From the NCBI RefSeq assembly GCF_030227115.1, contig NZ_JASSUA010000001.1:1674001-1738000 (forward strand): DNA of 64,000 nt. The letters are read 5' to 3'. A program made the translations under genes and the position numbers. This DNA is from Marinobacter sp. SS13-12. GTDB taxonomy: Bacteria > Pseudomonadota > Gammaproteobacteria > Pseudomonadales > Oleiphilaceae. The notes under the pieces are model-generated. The model saw only the letters and a program-made list of their open reading frames with translations. It was not told where the DNA came from and searched no databases. The stretch's first letter is position 1, and every line of letters begins with the position of its first letter. This document shows, one piece after another, positions 24,611 to 33,808 of the stretch.

Positions 24611-25168
24611 TTAGAGGATTTCTTCAATCGGGTAGACATACTGCAGGTACAGATAGAAGAACAGCAGCGAGATCACCAGGATGACCACGCCCATTACCGG
24701 TGAGCTGACCTTGATGCCGGAGGTCGACGCTTCCAAGGTGGAGACGCCCCGATCCCCCTCGTTGCCAGTCTTTTTCAGGTCCGCCCGGAACTGCAGCCAC
24801 GAAAAATAGATGCCGGCTCCAACCAGGGCGATGACAACCACAAAGATGATACGCGATGACAACAATTGCCACTCGAATACGCCCTGACGGTGGTCGTATC
24901 CTTCCGCGCGATAGTCGTAGTAGGCCTTGAGGGCGGCCTGCATGGCGGCTAGTCCTTCGGCATCCATTAACGTGTCAGAGATGATCGCCGGGGCCTGCAG
25001 CGGTTGGGAGCGGTTCTGATTGTCTTCCGCTTCGAGGGCGGCTTCCATGGCATCGATCCTTGACGTATCCGCGGGTTCGGGGCTGTTTTCACTGTCCTCG
25101 CCCAAGGCCATTGAAATGGGCCCCAACAACAAGCCGCTCACGATTAATGCATGCCAGAGTCGCATCAT
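24611..25168 (-). CDS. Two-TM envelope protein, unknown function
   Basis: 185 residues. Signal peptide (LIVSGLLLGPISMALGE), a helical periplasmic part with charged residues (SRIDAMEAALEAEDNQNRS, AAMQAALKAYYDYRAEGY), then two membrane helices (RIIFVVVIALVGAGIYFSWL and VMGVVILVISLLFFYLYLQY). Its ATG overlaps the stop of the CARDB-like gene (ATGA), so the two form a coupled pair. No family recognised. Confidence 0.65.
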   Translation of the reverse strand: MMRLWHALIVSGLLLGPISMALGEDSENSPEPADTSRIDAMEAALEAEDNQNRSQPLQAPAIISDTLMDAEGLAAMQAALKAYYDYRAEGYDHRQGVFEWQLLSSRIIFVVVIALVGAGIYFSWLQFRADLKKTGNEGDRGVSTLEASTSGIKVSSPVMGVVILVISLLFFYLYLQYVYPIEEIL

Positions 25169-26181
25169 TCATCACCCTCCAGGGCGGTCAGGAACTGGAT
25201 ACTGCGCAGGCGCCAGTTGATGCGTTCGTAATAGCCTTTGTCGGCTTCGGTTTGCTGGTAGGCCTCGAGTTCGGCGTCGGTCAGGATGTTGCCGAGGATG
25301 GCCAGCAGGTTGTTGGAGAGGACGCTGCCCCAGTCGCTCAATGCCTCGGGCAGCTCCGGCAGATCGGCGGCCTGAACCTGGAGGGCTATGGGTGACATTA
25401 CGGTGCCATCCGGATTGACGTATTCAACCAGGCCGTCTGGCCTCAGGCGCCGTTGTGAGCCGTCCGGCCATGACAGGACAATAGACCCGTCTTCAAGAAT
25501 GGTTCGTGTAGCGTCGGATGTTTCGACCGGCGTCTCCGGGGTGACGGGAGGCGGACCGAGGTCGACCTGCTCGGGTTCGATGACGCGCAGCTCCCGGTCC
25601 CGATGCTCGGGCAGGAGCATCTGGAATTTCGGCACGGCTCGAATCAGCATGGCAGTCGGGTTAATCGAAAGGTTTTGGCAGCGAGTATTGTTGTCTTCGT
25701 TGGCCTCCCTGATTTTATGTCCCGGGTCTATACGGGCGCAGAGCTGGTAACGGCCGGGTGGAATGTCTGTTGGCAGTATTGCGGAGGTGCGATAGCGAGT
25801 GCGTTGCCGCGGGGGCAAATCATCGGTATTGCTGACGCGTCCACCCTTGAGCAGAACGCCATCGAAGTAGTGTTCATCGTAACGGGCATAGCCGGTGGGC
25901 ATGGTTTCCCGGGTGATGAAAATGTCGATCATATAGCCATTGTCGGACGATCGGGTCCCCTGGGCCATGCGATCGCCGAGGTTGATAGCATTCAAGGAGA
26001 GGGAAGTGCCGATGTCTTCGCCGGCGCTTGCGTTATCCGGCGCTTCAAGCCCGATCACCAGATCCGCTTGTGCCCAGGTCAGTGCCGGCAGCAGGGACAG
26101 ACCGAAAACCATCATGAGGTACACAAACCAGAGCGGCCGGCGCTGAATAACAGTTCGCGACGGGCATCGAATGCGTGTCAT
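25165..26181 (-). CDS. Periplasmic CARDB-like domain protein
   Basis: 338 residues from the ATG at 26181 (AAGGAG 7 bases upstream; a longer frame to 26349 lacks support). Signal peptide (FVYLMMVFGLSLLPALTWAQ). ADLVIGLEAPDNASAGEDIG, SLSLNAINLGD and GRYQLCARIDPGHKIREANE with DNNTRCQNLSI follow the CARDB (cell-adhesion related, Ig-like) pattern. A middle piece EDGSIVLSWPDGSQRRLRPD with GLVEYVNPDGT resembles short beta-hairpin repeats. The C-terminal helix region precedes the coupled membrane gene. Probably a surface or envelope assembly pair. Confidence 0.7.
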   Translation of the reverse strand: MTRIRCPSRTVIQRRPLWFVYLMMVFGLSLLPALTWAQADLVIGLEAPDNASAGEDIGTSLSLNAINLGDRMAQGTRSSDNGYMIDIFITRETMPTGYARYDEHYFDGVLLKGGRVSNTDDLPPRQRTRYRTSAILPTDIPPGRYQLCARIDPGHKIREANEDNNTRCQNLSINPTAMLIRAVPKFQMLLPEHRDRELRVIEPEQVDLGPPPVTPETPVETSDATRTILEDGSIVLSWPDGSQRRLRPDGLVEYVNPDGTVMSPIALQVQAADLPELPEALSDWGSVLSNNLLAILGNILTDAELEAYQQTEADKGYYERINWRLRSIQFLTALEGDE

Positions 26182-26252
26182 ACGGCAACTCCTTCCATGG
26201 GTCCAAGGTGGGACTGCCACTCCACCAATCTTAGTAGTCAGCGGCGCCAATG

Positions 26253-26334
26253 GCCATAATGGCGTACCTTGAACCGTCGCATAGGCCCCTATGCCAATCG
26301 AAAAGAACCGAACGCTCACCTGCACGACCACGCG
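26253..26334 (+). pseudogene. slyD copy, 5' fragment (with promoter region)
   Basis: ATAATGGCGTACCTTGAACC through CCTATGCCAATCGAAAAGAA matches the region in front of and at the start of the intact slyD-type gene (31424-31475). After AAGAACCGAACG it jumps ahead to sequence matching CTACCTGCACGGCCACG of the parent, so about 75 bp are missing here. The rest of the copy continues at 26675. Confidence 0.75.
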
Positions 26335-26402
26335 CACGAACCGACCCACCGGCTCCCGATTGTCTATACTCCATAGGGTCTTGTTAAAAAGGAGGAACTA
26401 TC

Positions 26403-26645
26403 ATGCGGTATTTTACGGTTGTGTTGTTCACGGTTTTCTTTGCGGGCAATGCCCTTGGTAGCCAGTGCCCGAGCCTGGTTAAACAGATCGATCATCAACT
26501 GCAGTCAGCGCAACTGGACATCAAGGCTGAGGCCAAGGTCAAAGAGCTCCGGGATCGGGGTGAATCGCTGCACAATCAGGGTAAACATTCCGAGGCTGAG
26601 ATTGCGCTAAGAAAAGCGATTGATGAACTGGACGCTGCGTTGTAA
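26403..26645 (+). CDS. Small periplasmic helical protein
   Basis: 80 residues with a perfect AAGGAGG site before the ATG and a promoter-like TTGTCTATACTCC upstream (26359-26371). Signal peptide (FTVVLFTVFFAGNALGS), then one Cys and a charged helical part: LVKQIDHQLQSAQLDIKAEA, KELRDRGESLHNQGKHSEAE. Looks intact and translated. It is remarkable for sitting between two fragments of a slyD copy, as if inserted into it. Function unknown. Confidence 0.72.
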   Translation: MRYFTVVLFTVFFAGNALGSQCPSLVKQIDHQLQSAQLDIKAEAKVKELRDRGESLHNQGKHSEAEIALRKAIDELDAAL

Positions 26646-26674
26646 GGGATAATCGGTAGCAAAACCACGCTGCC

Positions 26675-26748
26675 AGAAAGGTCGCGACGCCGGTGAAAGC
26701 TTCAGCGTCACCGTCACTCCGGAAAAGGCGGCGGCCCAAGCAGGTCCG
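26675..26748 (+). pseudogene. slyD copy, internal fragment
   Basis: GAAAGGTCGCGACGCCGGTG through CACCGTCACTCCGGAAAAGG matches 31608-31660 of the intact slyD-type gene, then trails off. Together with 26253-26334 it flanks the small periplasmic gene. Confidence 0.75.
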
Positions 26749-26798
26749 CCAGTAATAGGCCTGGGGCATATTGAGAATAAGTCTGCCCCGGGTCCCCG

Positions 26799-28037
26799 TT
26801 AACACCAGCCCCTGGCGATGACGGCTTCTTCAATTCGCTTGAGTGCATTAATCCAGGCCCCCAGGCGAACCGATTTGAGCTGGTGACGTTCGGCGCACTC
26901 GGTGGCCTGTTGGTAACTGTGAACCAGCCGTTGTCGACGTTGGTCACTTATGGTTTCTGCACCCCAATAGTCGTCCGCAAGGCCTTGTGTCCGTTCCATC
27001 TGGCAAAGGTGAACGCTGCCAGCGTTCGCCAGGACGTCCGGTACGATGGTGACACCGCGATCCAGCAACAGTTCGTCCGCTTCCAGCGTCGTGGGGGCAT
27101 TGGCGGCTTCAACGAGGATTCTTGCCTTCACCTTTTCTGCGACTTCTTTTGTGATCACTCCCTGCAGGGCTGCCGGTACCAGCACATCGCAGTCACAGGT
27201 AAACAGTTCTTCGTTGGTGATCGGCTGGGTGTTCGGGAAGTTTGCCAGGCTGCCTTCCTTCTCGCGGTGTTTCAGAAGCTCGTCAATGTCCAGGCCTTCT
27301 TCAGCGTAGACGCCACTGTCGATTTCGCGGATGGCAATGATCTTGCAGCCTGCTTTGTGAAAGGCCTGGGCAGCAACTGAGCCTACCTGTCCGAAGCCTT
27401 GAATCGCCACGCGCGCGCCCTCGAGCTTGAAACCGATCTGCTCCGCCGCTGCCTGAAAGACTTCGAAAACCCCGAGGCCTGTGGCCTCGTAACCGCCCAG
27501 AGTACCACCCAGAATCGGCGGCTTGTCGTTCACCGCCACTGGTGAGTGGCGGCCGGTAATCTGCTCGTACTCATCGAGCATCCAGGCCATGCTTTGCATG
27601 TCGGTGCCTACGTCGGCGCCGGGGACATCACAGTCCGGGCCGGAGGGCCTTAGATAGCGGATATAGGCTCTGCACAGCCGTTCGAATTCGTGCTTGCTGA
27701 GTTTGCCGGGGTCAGCGGCAATGCCACCCTTGCCACCACCAGCGGGAATTCGCCCTGCGGCATGCTTGATCGACATAACCAGGGCCAGCGCCTTGCACTC
27801 GTCAAGGTTGAGATCCGGGGAGATGCGGGTGCCGTCCCGGGTAGGACCGAGGGCGTCGGTATGACAGACCCGGTGGGCGTCGAATACACGACTGCTGCCA
27901 TCGTCCATTTTTAGTGGGATGCGAAAGCTGGTGGCCCGACCGGGGGCGGACAGCAGTTCCACAACATCCGGATTGATCTTGCCGATCTCTGCGGCCTGGC
28001 GCATCAGGCGGGTGCTTTGTTCAAGGAAGTCTTCCAT
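26799..28037 (-). CDS. Glu/Leu/Phe/Val dehydrogenase (glutamate dehydrogenase family)
   Basis: 412 residues from the ATG at 28037 (GGGGAG 8 bases upstream). The dimerisation domain holds the catalytic GGGKGGIAADP segment with the substrate Lys, plus PGADVGTD; the Rossmann domain has VAIQGFGQVGSVAAQAF (GxGxxG) and VLVPAALQGVI then EAANAPTTLEADELL. It interconverts glutamate (or a branched amino acid) and the 2-oxo acid with NAD(P). KPPILGGTLGGYEATGLGVF is the standard hinge. Length and motifs point to GDH, but substrate preference within the family cannot be read safely. The upstream DUF3175 gene lies 31 bp away on the same strand. Confidence 0.9.
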   Translation of the reverse strand: MEDFLEQSTRLMRQAAEIGKINPDVVELLSAPGRATSFRIPLKMDDGSSRVFDAHRVCHTDALGPTRDGTRISPDLNLDECKALALVMSIKHAAGRIPAGGGKGGIAADPGKLSKHEFERLCRAYIRYLRPSGPDCDVPGADVGTDMQSMAWMLDEYEQITGRHSPVAVNDKPPILGGTLGGYEATGLGVFEVFQAAAEQIGFKLEGARVAIQGFGQVGSVAAQAFHKAGCKIIAIREIDSGVYAEEGLDIDELLKHREKEGSLANFPNTQPITNEELFTCDCDVLVPAALQGVITKEVAEKVKARILVEAANAPTTLEADELLLDRGVTIVPDVLANAGSVHLCQMERTQGLADDYWGAETISDQRRQRLVHSYQQATECAERHQLKSVRLGAWINALKRIEEAVIARGWC

Positions 28038-28068
28038 GGTGGTTTCTCCCCTGTGGTTCGGAATGAGT

Positions 28069-28353
28069 TTATTTGCGGTGCTTACCGAAAAGGTCGCGCA
28101 GCTCATTCTTTGCAGCCTCAAGGCGCTCTCTTTGCTCTGCGGTAAGTTGTTTGCCCGCCCGATTGATGTAAAACGTCAGCATCGACATAGCTGACCGGTA
28201 AGGATCCGACTTCCGGCGCTTGCTCTCTTCGGCAGATTTCTTCAGGGAACGGGCAATTTCCCGTGGATCGTCCAGCGCGAATACGCCGGACTCAAGGTTC
28301 AGCGCATCACTGGATTCCGTTACCTTCTGCGACCAGCGCTCAGATTTATCCAA
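28069..28353 (-). CDS. DUF3175 family protein
   Basis: 94 residues. The whole chain follows the DUF3175 pattern: RWSQKVTESSDALNLESGVF, DDPREIARSLKKSAEESKRR, KSDPYRSAMSMLTFYINRAG and ERLEAAKNELRDLFGK. Short, basic, soluble, helical. Family function unknown. Probably co-transcribed with the dehydrogenase downstream. Confidence 0.88.
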   Translation of the reverse strand: MDKSERWSQKVTESSDALNLESGVFALDDPREIARSLKKSAEESKRRKSDPYRSAMSMLTFYINRAGKQLTAEQRERLEAAKNELRDLFGKHRK

Positions 28354-28429
28354 AACCTACCTCCAGTCGTCTGGCAAGACGTACACTGTAACCATATCAA
28401 GTGAAGGGCGTTACGCAAGGGGAAGTACA

Positions 28430-28832
28430 TTGAATCAGAAAGGCTCACTCACCTCATGGAACGACGCCAAGGGCTTCGGCTTTATTACGCCGGAAGGCGG
28501 TGGTGAACGGGTGTTTGCTCATATCAGCCGTTACGCGGGCCGGGACCGACCGGTGTCCGATCGCAAGGTGAGTTACAGCATCACGAAGGACGATCAGGGC
28601 CGGCTGAGGGCAGGGCGGTTCCAGTATGCCGGAGCGGCAAAGGTGGGCGCCAGCATTGCGCCGGGAGTCTGGGTGTCCGCGGCTGTTATGTTGGTGTTTT
28701 TCACCGTTCTGGCTGGCGGTCCTGGCCAATCTGGGCGCTCTGGGTTGGCTGCTTTTGGCTCCGGAGGCGAGCGCTTTGCGGCAGCAATTGGGCTTTGATT
28801 TGTCGAAGTCTTTGCAGCCGCTTGTCTGGTAG
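28430..28832 (+). pseudogene. Cold-shock-domain/DUF1294 gene with internal deletion
   Basis: TTG start with AAGGGGAAG upstream. The cold-shock domain is complete: GSLTSWNDAKGFGFITPEGG, ERVFAHISRYAG. The first membrane segment begins (VWVSAAVMLVFF), then the frame is lost. In the next frame the end of a DUF1294 domain appears (FWLAVLANLGALGWLLLAP) and runs to a stop at 28832. The central DUF1294 region, including the YGIDKRRA and RHKT motifs, is missing. The frame that continues past the join gives a low-quality tail to 28798. A CSD product could still be made. Confidence 0.7.
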
Positions 28833-28900
28833 TCGGCTAAAAAGTCACCTTTCATGGTTTTATCCAATCAGGTGTCCTGTTTCTCCCTGATGGTTTGCTC

Positions 28901-29200
28901 TCAGCCTGTAATCGCAAAACTGAGCAGCCAGCGGTTACCACGCTCGATCTTTGATACCCGGTGCTGATAAAGATCCGGGCGAAACAGGTAGACCCGCCCG
29001 AACAGGTTGAAAATATTCTTCTCACAAGTGAATTCGCCACCGGCTGCGGGTTTGACCAGAACGCAGTTCAGTTTGTAGAGCCAGCCCTCTGAAACCATGT
29101 CCACATGGGGCACTACCTTATGGCCCTCGGGATATCGAACCAGGTATATGCTGAGCCGTCTGGAATGAAACAGGACCCGGGTTTTTACGTTTGTTGCCAT
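28901..29200 (-). CDS. Small 2OG-Fe(II) oxygenase-like protein
   Basis: About 99 residues (ATG 29200, or 15 bases upstream). Contains H-x-D (VVPHVDMVSEGWLYKLNCVL), a later His in RPDLYQHRVSKIERGNRWLL and an Arg eight residues on, the ligands of a double-stranded beta-helix dioxygenase (HxD...H...R). GGEFTCEKNIFNLFGRVYLF matches the usual GGxL strand. It is shorter than typical stand-alone members (~200), so it may be a minimal core, a partner domain, or a 5'-trimmed gene. Confidence 0.6.
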   Translation of the reverse strand: MATNVKTRVLFHSRRLSIYLVRYPEGHKVVPHVDMVSEGWLYKLNCVLVKPAAGGEFTCEKNIFNLFGRVYLFRPDLYQHRVSKIERGNRWLLSFAITG

Positions 29201-29503
29201 TGGGTGTGCGTTCACTATCTAAGGGTGATGGGCCCAGTCTGCGCGGTCTGGTTGGGTGCGGTCAACGGTTCCACCTGCATGGCTTTCCGGGCCGGCTCCG
29301 GCGGGTGAGACATGTGTCAGCAGCCGATCAACGCCTGCTGACATAGCATCAGATATTTATTTTTAGAATTTGATACCAAGCGGAGACCAGTCAAATCTAT
29401 CGTCTGAATGGTAATATTAAGCCGGCCATGCTCATGGGGCGTTACCTGGTCCATAGAAAATCTCAGTATTTTTATTCAAACATTGTTTTGCCCGGAGCCC
29501 GAA
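29201..29503. other. Intergenic region with a hairpin
   Basis: About 300 bp. TGTCAGCAG (29315-29323) and CTGCTGACA (29335-29343) form a perfect 9-bp stem with an 11-base loop, followed after about 11 bp by an AT-rich run. No gene seen otherwise. Confidence 0.5.
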
Positions 29504-29725
29504 ATGTTTAAGCCTGCTTGTTACAGTTGTCGGAAAACGTTTGAGCCATCTGCGCTGAGGGTTTCCTACTCAAAAAACTACTGTGAGGGCTGCGGTGTGG
29601 GGCTGTTTGGTGAGGATTACTTCAGTTTCGCCAGAAAGCCCGCTCCAACTACCCGGAAGAACCTGGCTGTCCATTTTGCCGTGCTTCTTTTCGCGGTTGC
29701 TGGCCTGGTGTTATGGTTCTATTGA
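29504..29725 (+). CDS. Small zinc-ribbon membrane protein
   Basis: 73 residues from the ATG at 29504 (GGAG 8 bases upstream). Two CxxC pairs make a zinc ribbon: FKPACYSCRKTFEP and NYCEGCGVGLFGEDYF. One C-terminal membrane helix (LAVHFAVLLFAVAGLVLWFY) ends the protein. A tail-anchored zinc-ribbon layout. Function unknown. Confidence 0.68.
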   Translation: MFKPACYSCRKTFEPSALRVSYSKNYCEGCGVGLFGEDYFSFARKPAPTTRKNLAVHFAVLLFAVAGLVLWFY

Positions 29726-29830
29726 AAACTGCGTTGCAAACTGGGGCTTTTCCGGTTTTTCCAGGTCAGCATACAGCGATAACCTCAACTACACTTCCTA
29801 TGAATCTACAACGGTATAGGGAGGCTCGAT

Positions 29831-30499
29831 ATGGCTGTCCGACCGAACGTAGTTTTATTCGATGTCCTTGAGACATTGATTGATCTGGATCCGCTGGCGG
29901 CTCGGCTGGAAGAGGTTGGCCAGCCAGCGACCATCCTGCAGCCCTGGTTCCTGCGCTTTCAACGCGATGCCATGGCGCTGACCCTTGCCGGCGACCCGGC
30001 ACCCTTCGAACCTCTTGCCAGGGAATCACTCCGCACGGAAACGAAACTCACGCTCAGTGAACGTGAGATTGAGTATGTGGTTGAAGGGTTCTCCACGCTG
30101 CCCACCTTCGACGATGCCGCGCCAGCTCTGAAGAAAATCTCTGAGGCGGGCGCGTCCGTTGGATGCCTTACCGTCAACAGTCCTGAAAAAACACGCCGTT
30201 TCCTCGAAGGTGCGGGGCTTGCCGGGTTTGTTGACCACGTCGTCACAGCGCAGGAGGCCGGTATCTGGAAACCTCATCCGGACATTTACCGCTTCGCAGC
30301 AAAACGTCTGGATACGCCGATTGAGCGCTTGGCTCTGGTGGCCGTGCATGCCTGGGACTGCCATGGAGCAAAACGGGCCGGCGCAATTGCGGGCTGGTGT
30401 TCGCGTCTTGAATACGAGCCTGGCGATGTCTTTCTGCCCGCCGACGTCACTGGCGATAGTCTTGTTGAGGTGGCAGACAAACTGATGGCACTGCACTGA
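29831..30499 (+). CDS. Haloacid dehalogenase type II (HAD superfamily)
   Basis: 222 residues, usual length. HAD motif I is VVLFDVLETLIDL with the nucleophilic Asp, motif II is LTVNSPEK, motif III is the Lys in IWKPHPDIY, and the last acidic region is AVHAWDCHGAKRAG. The helical cap between them (LQPWFLRFQRDAMALTLAGD) matches L-2-haloacid dehalogenases. The role is hydrolytic dehalogenation of 2-haloacids or a similar small substrate; HAD substrate calls are often loose. Monocistronic, GAGG about 8 bases before the ATG. Confidence 0.85.
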   Translation: MAVRPNVVLFDVLETLIDLDPLAARLEEVGQPATILQPWFLRFQRDAMALTLAGDPAPFEPLARESLRTETKLTLSEREIEYVVEGFSTLPTFDDAAPALKKISEAGASVGCLTVNSPEKTRRFLEGAGLAGFVDHVVTAQEAGIWKPHPDIYRFAAKRLDTPIERLALVAVHAWDCHGAKRAGAIAGWCSRLEYEPGDVFLPADVTGDSLVEVADKLMALH

Positions 30500-30587
30500 A
30501 AGTTGGTCACTCCGGCAACCTTCGAAAACGGGGACCTGCTGCGTTTCAACGAGCAGGCCGCCACAGTGCCATGCCTTCTATTTTGCT

Positions 30588-31334
30588 CTAGCTCTTTACG
30601 CAGACAAACAGGGCGTTGCCGGATTGCCCGTCCCAGGGCTCTATCCTACCGTAGTCATGCTCGAATATATGCACCTCGAAATAAGGCTCCAGCAGCTGTG
30701 CAAGCTCCTCGAAGCCCAACGCCACCATTGGATGCTCGTCCTTCCAGGTCTCGCTGACATTTTGCGTGTTTTTTTTGATGCACAGCTTGAGTGACTGTTG
30801 CTCACCATGGCCGCAGTATTGCCAGCCCGAACTGAATGTGAAAACACCGTCCTGGTGCTCTGCGGTATGGGTTACAAGCAAATTGTTGTTGATCTTATTT
30901 TTGTCCACCGCATTGAAGCAGAACACACCATTGGCCTGCAGGGCATTGTGGACGCTGGTGATGCAGGATTTCAGGCGATCGATGTCATTGCTGTAGTGAA
31001 TGGAATACAGAAAGCAGGTGATCAGGTCGAAAGACTGGTCAAAGGCAAAACTGCCAATGTCGCCCAGGGTGAACTCTGCTTCAGGGCAGCGCACTTTGGC
31101 TTTGTCCAGCATAGGCTGATTGATGTCCAGGCCCTGGCTTTGGTAGCCAAAGTCGAGGAAATGCCGAATGTGGGGGCCGGTTCCACAGGCCAGGTCCAGG
31201 TGACTGTGGCCGCCGTTTCCGAACAGCTGGTCAAGCCGGTGCACGCCACTGCTTTGTTCCGGGTAGTCGATGTCGGCACACATCAGATCGTAATAACCGG
31301 AGAGGTCGGTGTAGAGCTTGGTGGACGGTTGCAT
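30588..31334 (-). CDS. Class I SAM-dependent methyltransferase
   Basis: 248 residues. Motif I is HLDLACGTGPHIRHFLDFGY, then QGLDINQPMLDKAKVRCPEA (acidic loop), FTLGDIGSFAFDQSFDLITC (motif II) and HNALQANGVFCFNAVDKNKI. The start MQPSTKLYTDLSGYYDLMCA and the aromatic C-terminal part fit small-molecule methyltransferases. Substrate unknown. Convergent with the dehalogenase, divergent from slyD. Confidence 0.85.
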   Translation of the reverse strand: MQPSTKLYTDLSGYYDLMCADIDYPEQSSGVHRLDQLFGNGGHSHLDLACGTGPHIRHFLDFGYQSQGLDINQPMLDKAKVRCPEAEFTLGDIGSFAFDQSFDLITCFLYSIHYSNDIDRLKSCITSVHNALQANGVFCFNAVDKNKINNNLLVTHTAEHQDGVFTFSSGWQYCGHGEQQSLKLCIKKNTQNVSETWKDEHPMVALGFEELAQLLEPYFEVHIFEHDYGRIEPWDGQSGNALFVCVKS

Positions 31335-31459
31335 GACGGCTCACTGGGCAGGATAGGCGGCTGGCCGGCAGTATAGCAATCAGTTCGCCGGTGTTCACCA
31401 TCGTTTCTGCCGCCACTGCTGGCTATAATGGCGGACTTTGAACCGTTGCAGAGAACCCT

Positions 31460-31939
31460 ATGCCAATTGAAAAGAACCAGGTGGTCCTGTTTCACTACAG
31501 CGTCCGTGATGAACAGGGCAACGAAGTTGAAAACTCCCGTGGTGGCGAGCCGAACGCCTACCTGCACGGCCACGGCGGCATTATTAAAGGGCTGGAGGAA
31601 GCCCTGGAAGGTCGCGAAGCCGGCGATACGTTCAGCGCTACCGTCACTCCGGAAAAAGCCTATGGTCCGCGCAAGGCCGATGCCATCCAGCGCGTGCCGA
31701 TCAAGCATTTGATGGGTGCCAAACGCTGGAAGCCGGGCATGATCGCCCAGGTGAAAACCGAGCAGGGCCCGCGCCATGTGGTCGTCGCCAAGGTCGGCCA
31801 CAAGTTTGCCGATGTCGACACCAACCATCCGATGGCCGGTAAAACCCTGACCTTCGATATCGAAGTCATTGATGTACGCGCCGCTGACGCGGAAGAGTTA
31901 GCGCACGGCCACGCGCATGGGCCGGGCGGGCATCATTGA
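31460..31939 (+). CDS. slyD: FKBP-type peptidyl-prolyl isomerase (SlyD family)
   Basis: 159 residues. FKBP fold with an insert-in-flap arrangement: [39 protein letters not shown], then [40 protein letters not shown] and a His-rich tail [11 protein letters not shown] that could bind nickel. It catalyses proline isomerisation and acts as a chaperone. The next gene, radD, starts 19 bp after the stop. Fragments of a second copy lie at 26253-26334 and 26675-26748. Confidence 0.92.
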   Translation: MPIEKNQVVLFHYSVRDEQGNEVENSRGGEPNAYLHGHGGIIKGLEEALEGREAGDTFSATVTPEKAYGPRKADAIQRVPIKHLMGAKRWKPGMIAQVKTEQGPRHVVVAKVGHKFADVDTNHPMAGKTLTFDIEVIDVRAADAEELAHGHAHGPGGHH

Positions 31940-31958
31940 ACGATTAAGCCCTGTAAAA

Positions 31959-33725
31959 ATGAATGCGCCTTTCACGCTGCGGCCATACCAGCAGGAAGCG
32001 GTGGATGCCACGTTGAGGCATTTTCGCCAATCCGATGAGTCTGCCGTTATTGTATTGCCCACCGGCGCGGGTAAGAGTCTGGTCATCGCCGAGTTGGCCC
32101 GCCTTGCCCGCCGAAAGATTCTGGTGCTGACCCACGTAAAAGAGCTTGTGGAGCAGAATCACGCCAAATACCAGAGTTATGGGTTAACGGGCGGCATCTT
32201 CTCCGCCGGGCTGAAACGTAAGGAAAACCGGCATCAGGTGACCTTTGCCAGTGTGCAGTCCGTATCGGCGAACCTGGATCAGTTCAGGGATGAATACTCG
32301 CTGGTCATCATCGATGAGTGCCATCGGGTCAGCGGTGAGGAAACCAGTCAGTATCAACGAATCATCGAGCTGCTACGGCAACAGAACGAAGCCCTTAAAG
32401 TGCTCGGGCTGACCGCCACACCTTATCGCTTGGCCATGGGCTGGATTTATCGCTATCACTACCGGGGTTTTGTCCGGGGTGAACAGGATAAACCTTTTCA
32501 GCACTGCATTTATGAACTGCCGTTGAGCTATATGATCAATCGGGGGTACCTCACCCGGCCTGAGTTGGTGAACGCGGCGGTGACGCAATACGATTTCTCC
32601 GCGCTGCCTCAGGATCGCTTTGGTGAATACGCTGAGAAGGACGTCAACCAGCTGCTGAGCAAACATAAGCGTGTGACCCGTGCCATCATTGAGCAGGTGA
32701 TGGAGCTGGCGGCTGAGCGCAAGGGGGTGATGGTCTTTGCGGCAACAGTGGAGCATGCCCGGGAGATCACCGGCTATCTGCCGGAACACCAGACCGCCCT
32801 GGTGACCGGCGCGACCGATCTGAAGGATCGGGATCTGCTGATTCAGCGCTTCAAACAGCGGCAGTTGAAGTATCTGGTGAACGTGTCCGTGCTCACCACG
32901 GGCTTTGATGCGCCCCATGTGGATTTTATCGCCATTCTTCGTCCTACCCAGTCGGTCAGTCTGTATCAGCAGATCGTGGGTCGCGGTCTTCGCCTGGACG
33001 ACGGCAAACAGGACTGCCTGGTGATTGATTACGCGGGCAATCATGTGAACCTGCATCACCCGGAAGTCGGGGAGCCGAAACCCAACCCCGACACTGAGCC
33101 GGTGCAGGTATTCTGCCCTGGCTGCGGTTTTGCCAATATCTTCTGGGGCAAAACAGACAGTGATGGCCATGTTATCGAGCACTACGGGCGACGTTGTCAG
33201 GGGCTGCTGGAGCCCGCGGAAGGGGATGAATCTGCCAAGCAGAACGGGCGCCCGCAACAGTGCGATTATCGTTTTCGTTTCAAGGAGTGCCCACACTGCG
33301 GTGGCGAGAATGATGTTGCCGCCCGTAACTGCCACCAGTGTCGGAAGGCCATCGTCGATCCGGATGATCAACTGAGAGATGCGCTGAAACTCAAGGATGC
33401 CATGGTAATCCGCTGCGCCGGGATCACGCTAAGTGTTGGTGAGAGCAAACTGAGAATTACCTATCACGGCGAGGATGGGGAGGAACTCAGCGAGTCGTTT
33501 GATTTCGGCAAGCCGGGCCAGCGCAATGTCTTTAACAAGCTGTTTGGACGGCGCTTCGCCAATAGCCAGGCTCCGAAAGTGTTCAGCAGGACGAATGAGG
33601 TGCTTGAGATGCAGGGCTTATTGCCGGTGCCGGATTTTGTGATTGCTCGTAAGCAGAAGCATTATTGGCAGGTGCAGGAACGGATCTTTGATTATCAGGG
33701 GGGCTATCGCAAGGCGTGTAAATAG
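31959..33725 (+). CDS. radD: DEAD/DEAH-box helicase RadD (YejH)
   Basis: 588 residues from the ATG at 31959, nearly the same length as E. coli RadD (586). Motifs in order: Q-like [15 protein letters not shown], Walker [19 protein letters not shown] box [30 protein letters not shown], then [20 protein letters not shown] and QIVGRGLRL. Zinc-binding cysteines follow: [14 protein letters not shown] and [18 protein letters not shown]. RadD is an SSB-linked ATPase involved in recombination and double-strand-break processing. A short copy of the 3' end lies at 35532-35580, after the MscS gene. Confidence 0.95.
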   Translation: MNAPFTLRPYQQEAVDATLRHFRQSDESAVIVLPTGAGKSLVIAELARLARRKILVLTHVKELVEQNHAKYQSYGLTGGIFSAGLKRKENRHQVTFASVQSVSANLDQFRDEYSLVIIDECHRVSGEETSQYQRIIELLRQQNEALKVLGLTATPYRLAMGWIYRYHYRGFVRGEQDKPFQHCIYELPLSYMINRGYLTRPELVNAAVTQYDFSALPQDRFGEYAEKDVNQLLSKHKRVTRAIIEQVMELAAERKGVMVFAATVEHAREITGYLPEHQTALVTGATDLKDRDLLIQRFKQRQLKYLVNVSVLTTGFDAPHVDFIAILRPTQSVSLYQQIVGRGLRLDDGKQDCLVIDYAGNHVNLHHPEVGEPKPNPDTEPVQVFCPGCGFANIFWGKTDSDGHVIEHYGRRCQGLLEPAEGDESAKQNGRPQQCDYRFRFKECPHCGGENDVAARNCHQCRKAIVDPDDQLRDALKLKDAMVIRCAGITLSVGESKLRITYHGEDGEELSESFDFGKPGQRNVFNKLFGRRFANSQAPKVFSRTNEVLEMQGLLPVPDFVIARKQKHYWQVQERIFDYQGGYRKACK

Positions 33726-33808
33726 AGCCGTCCCGGTTTTTCCTCGGCGTTTTCTTTCTTCTATAGTGATATAGACCATGGATGCACCTCAATGCCGGTA
33801 GGACGCGA

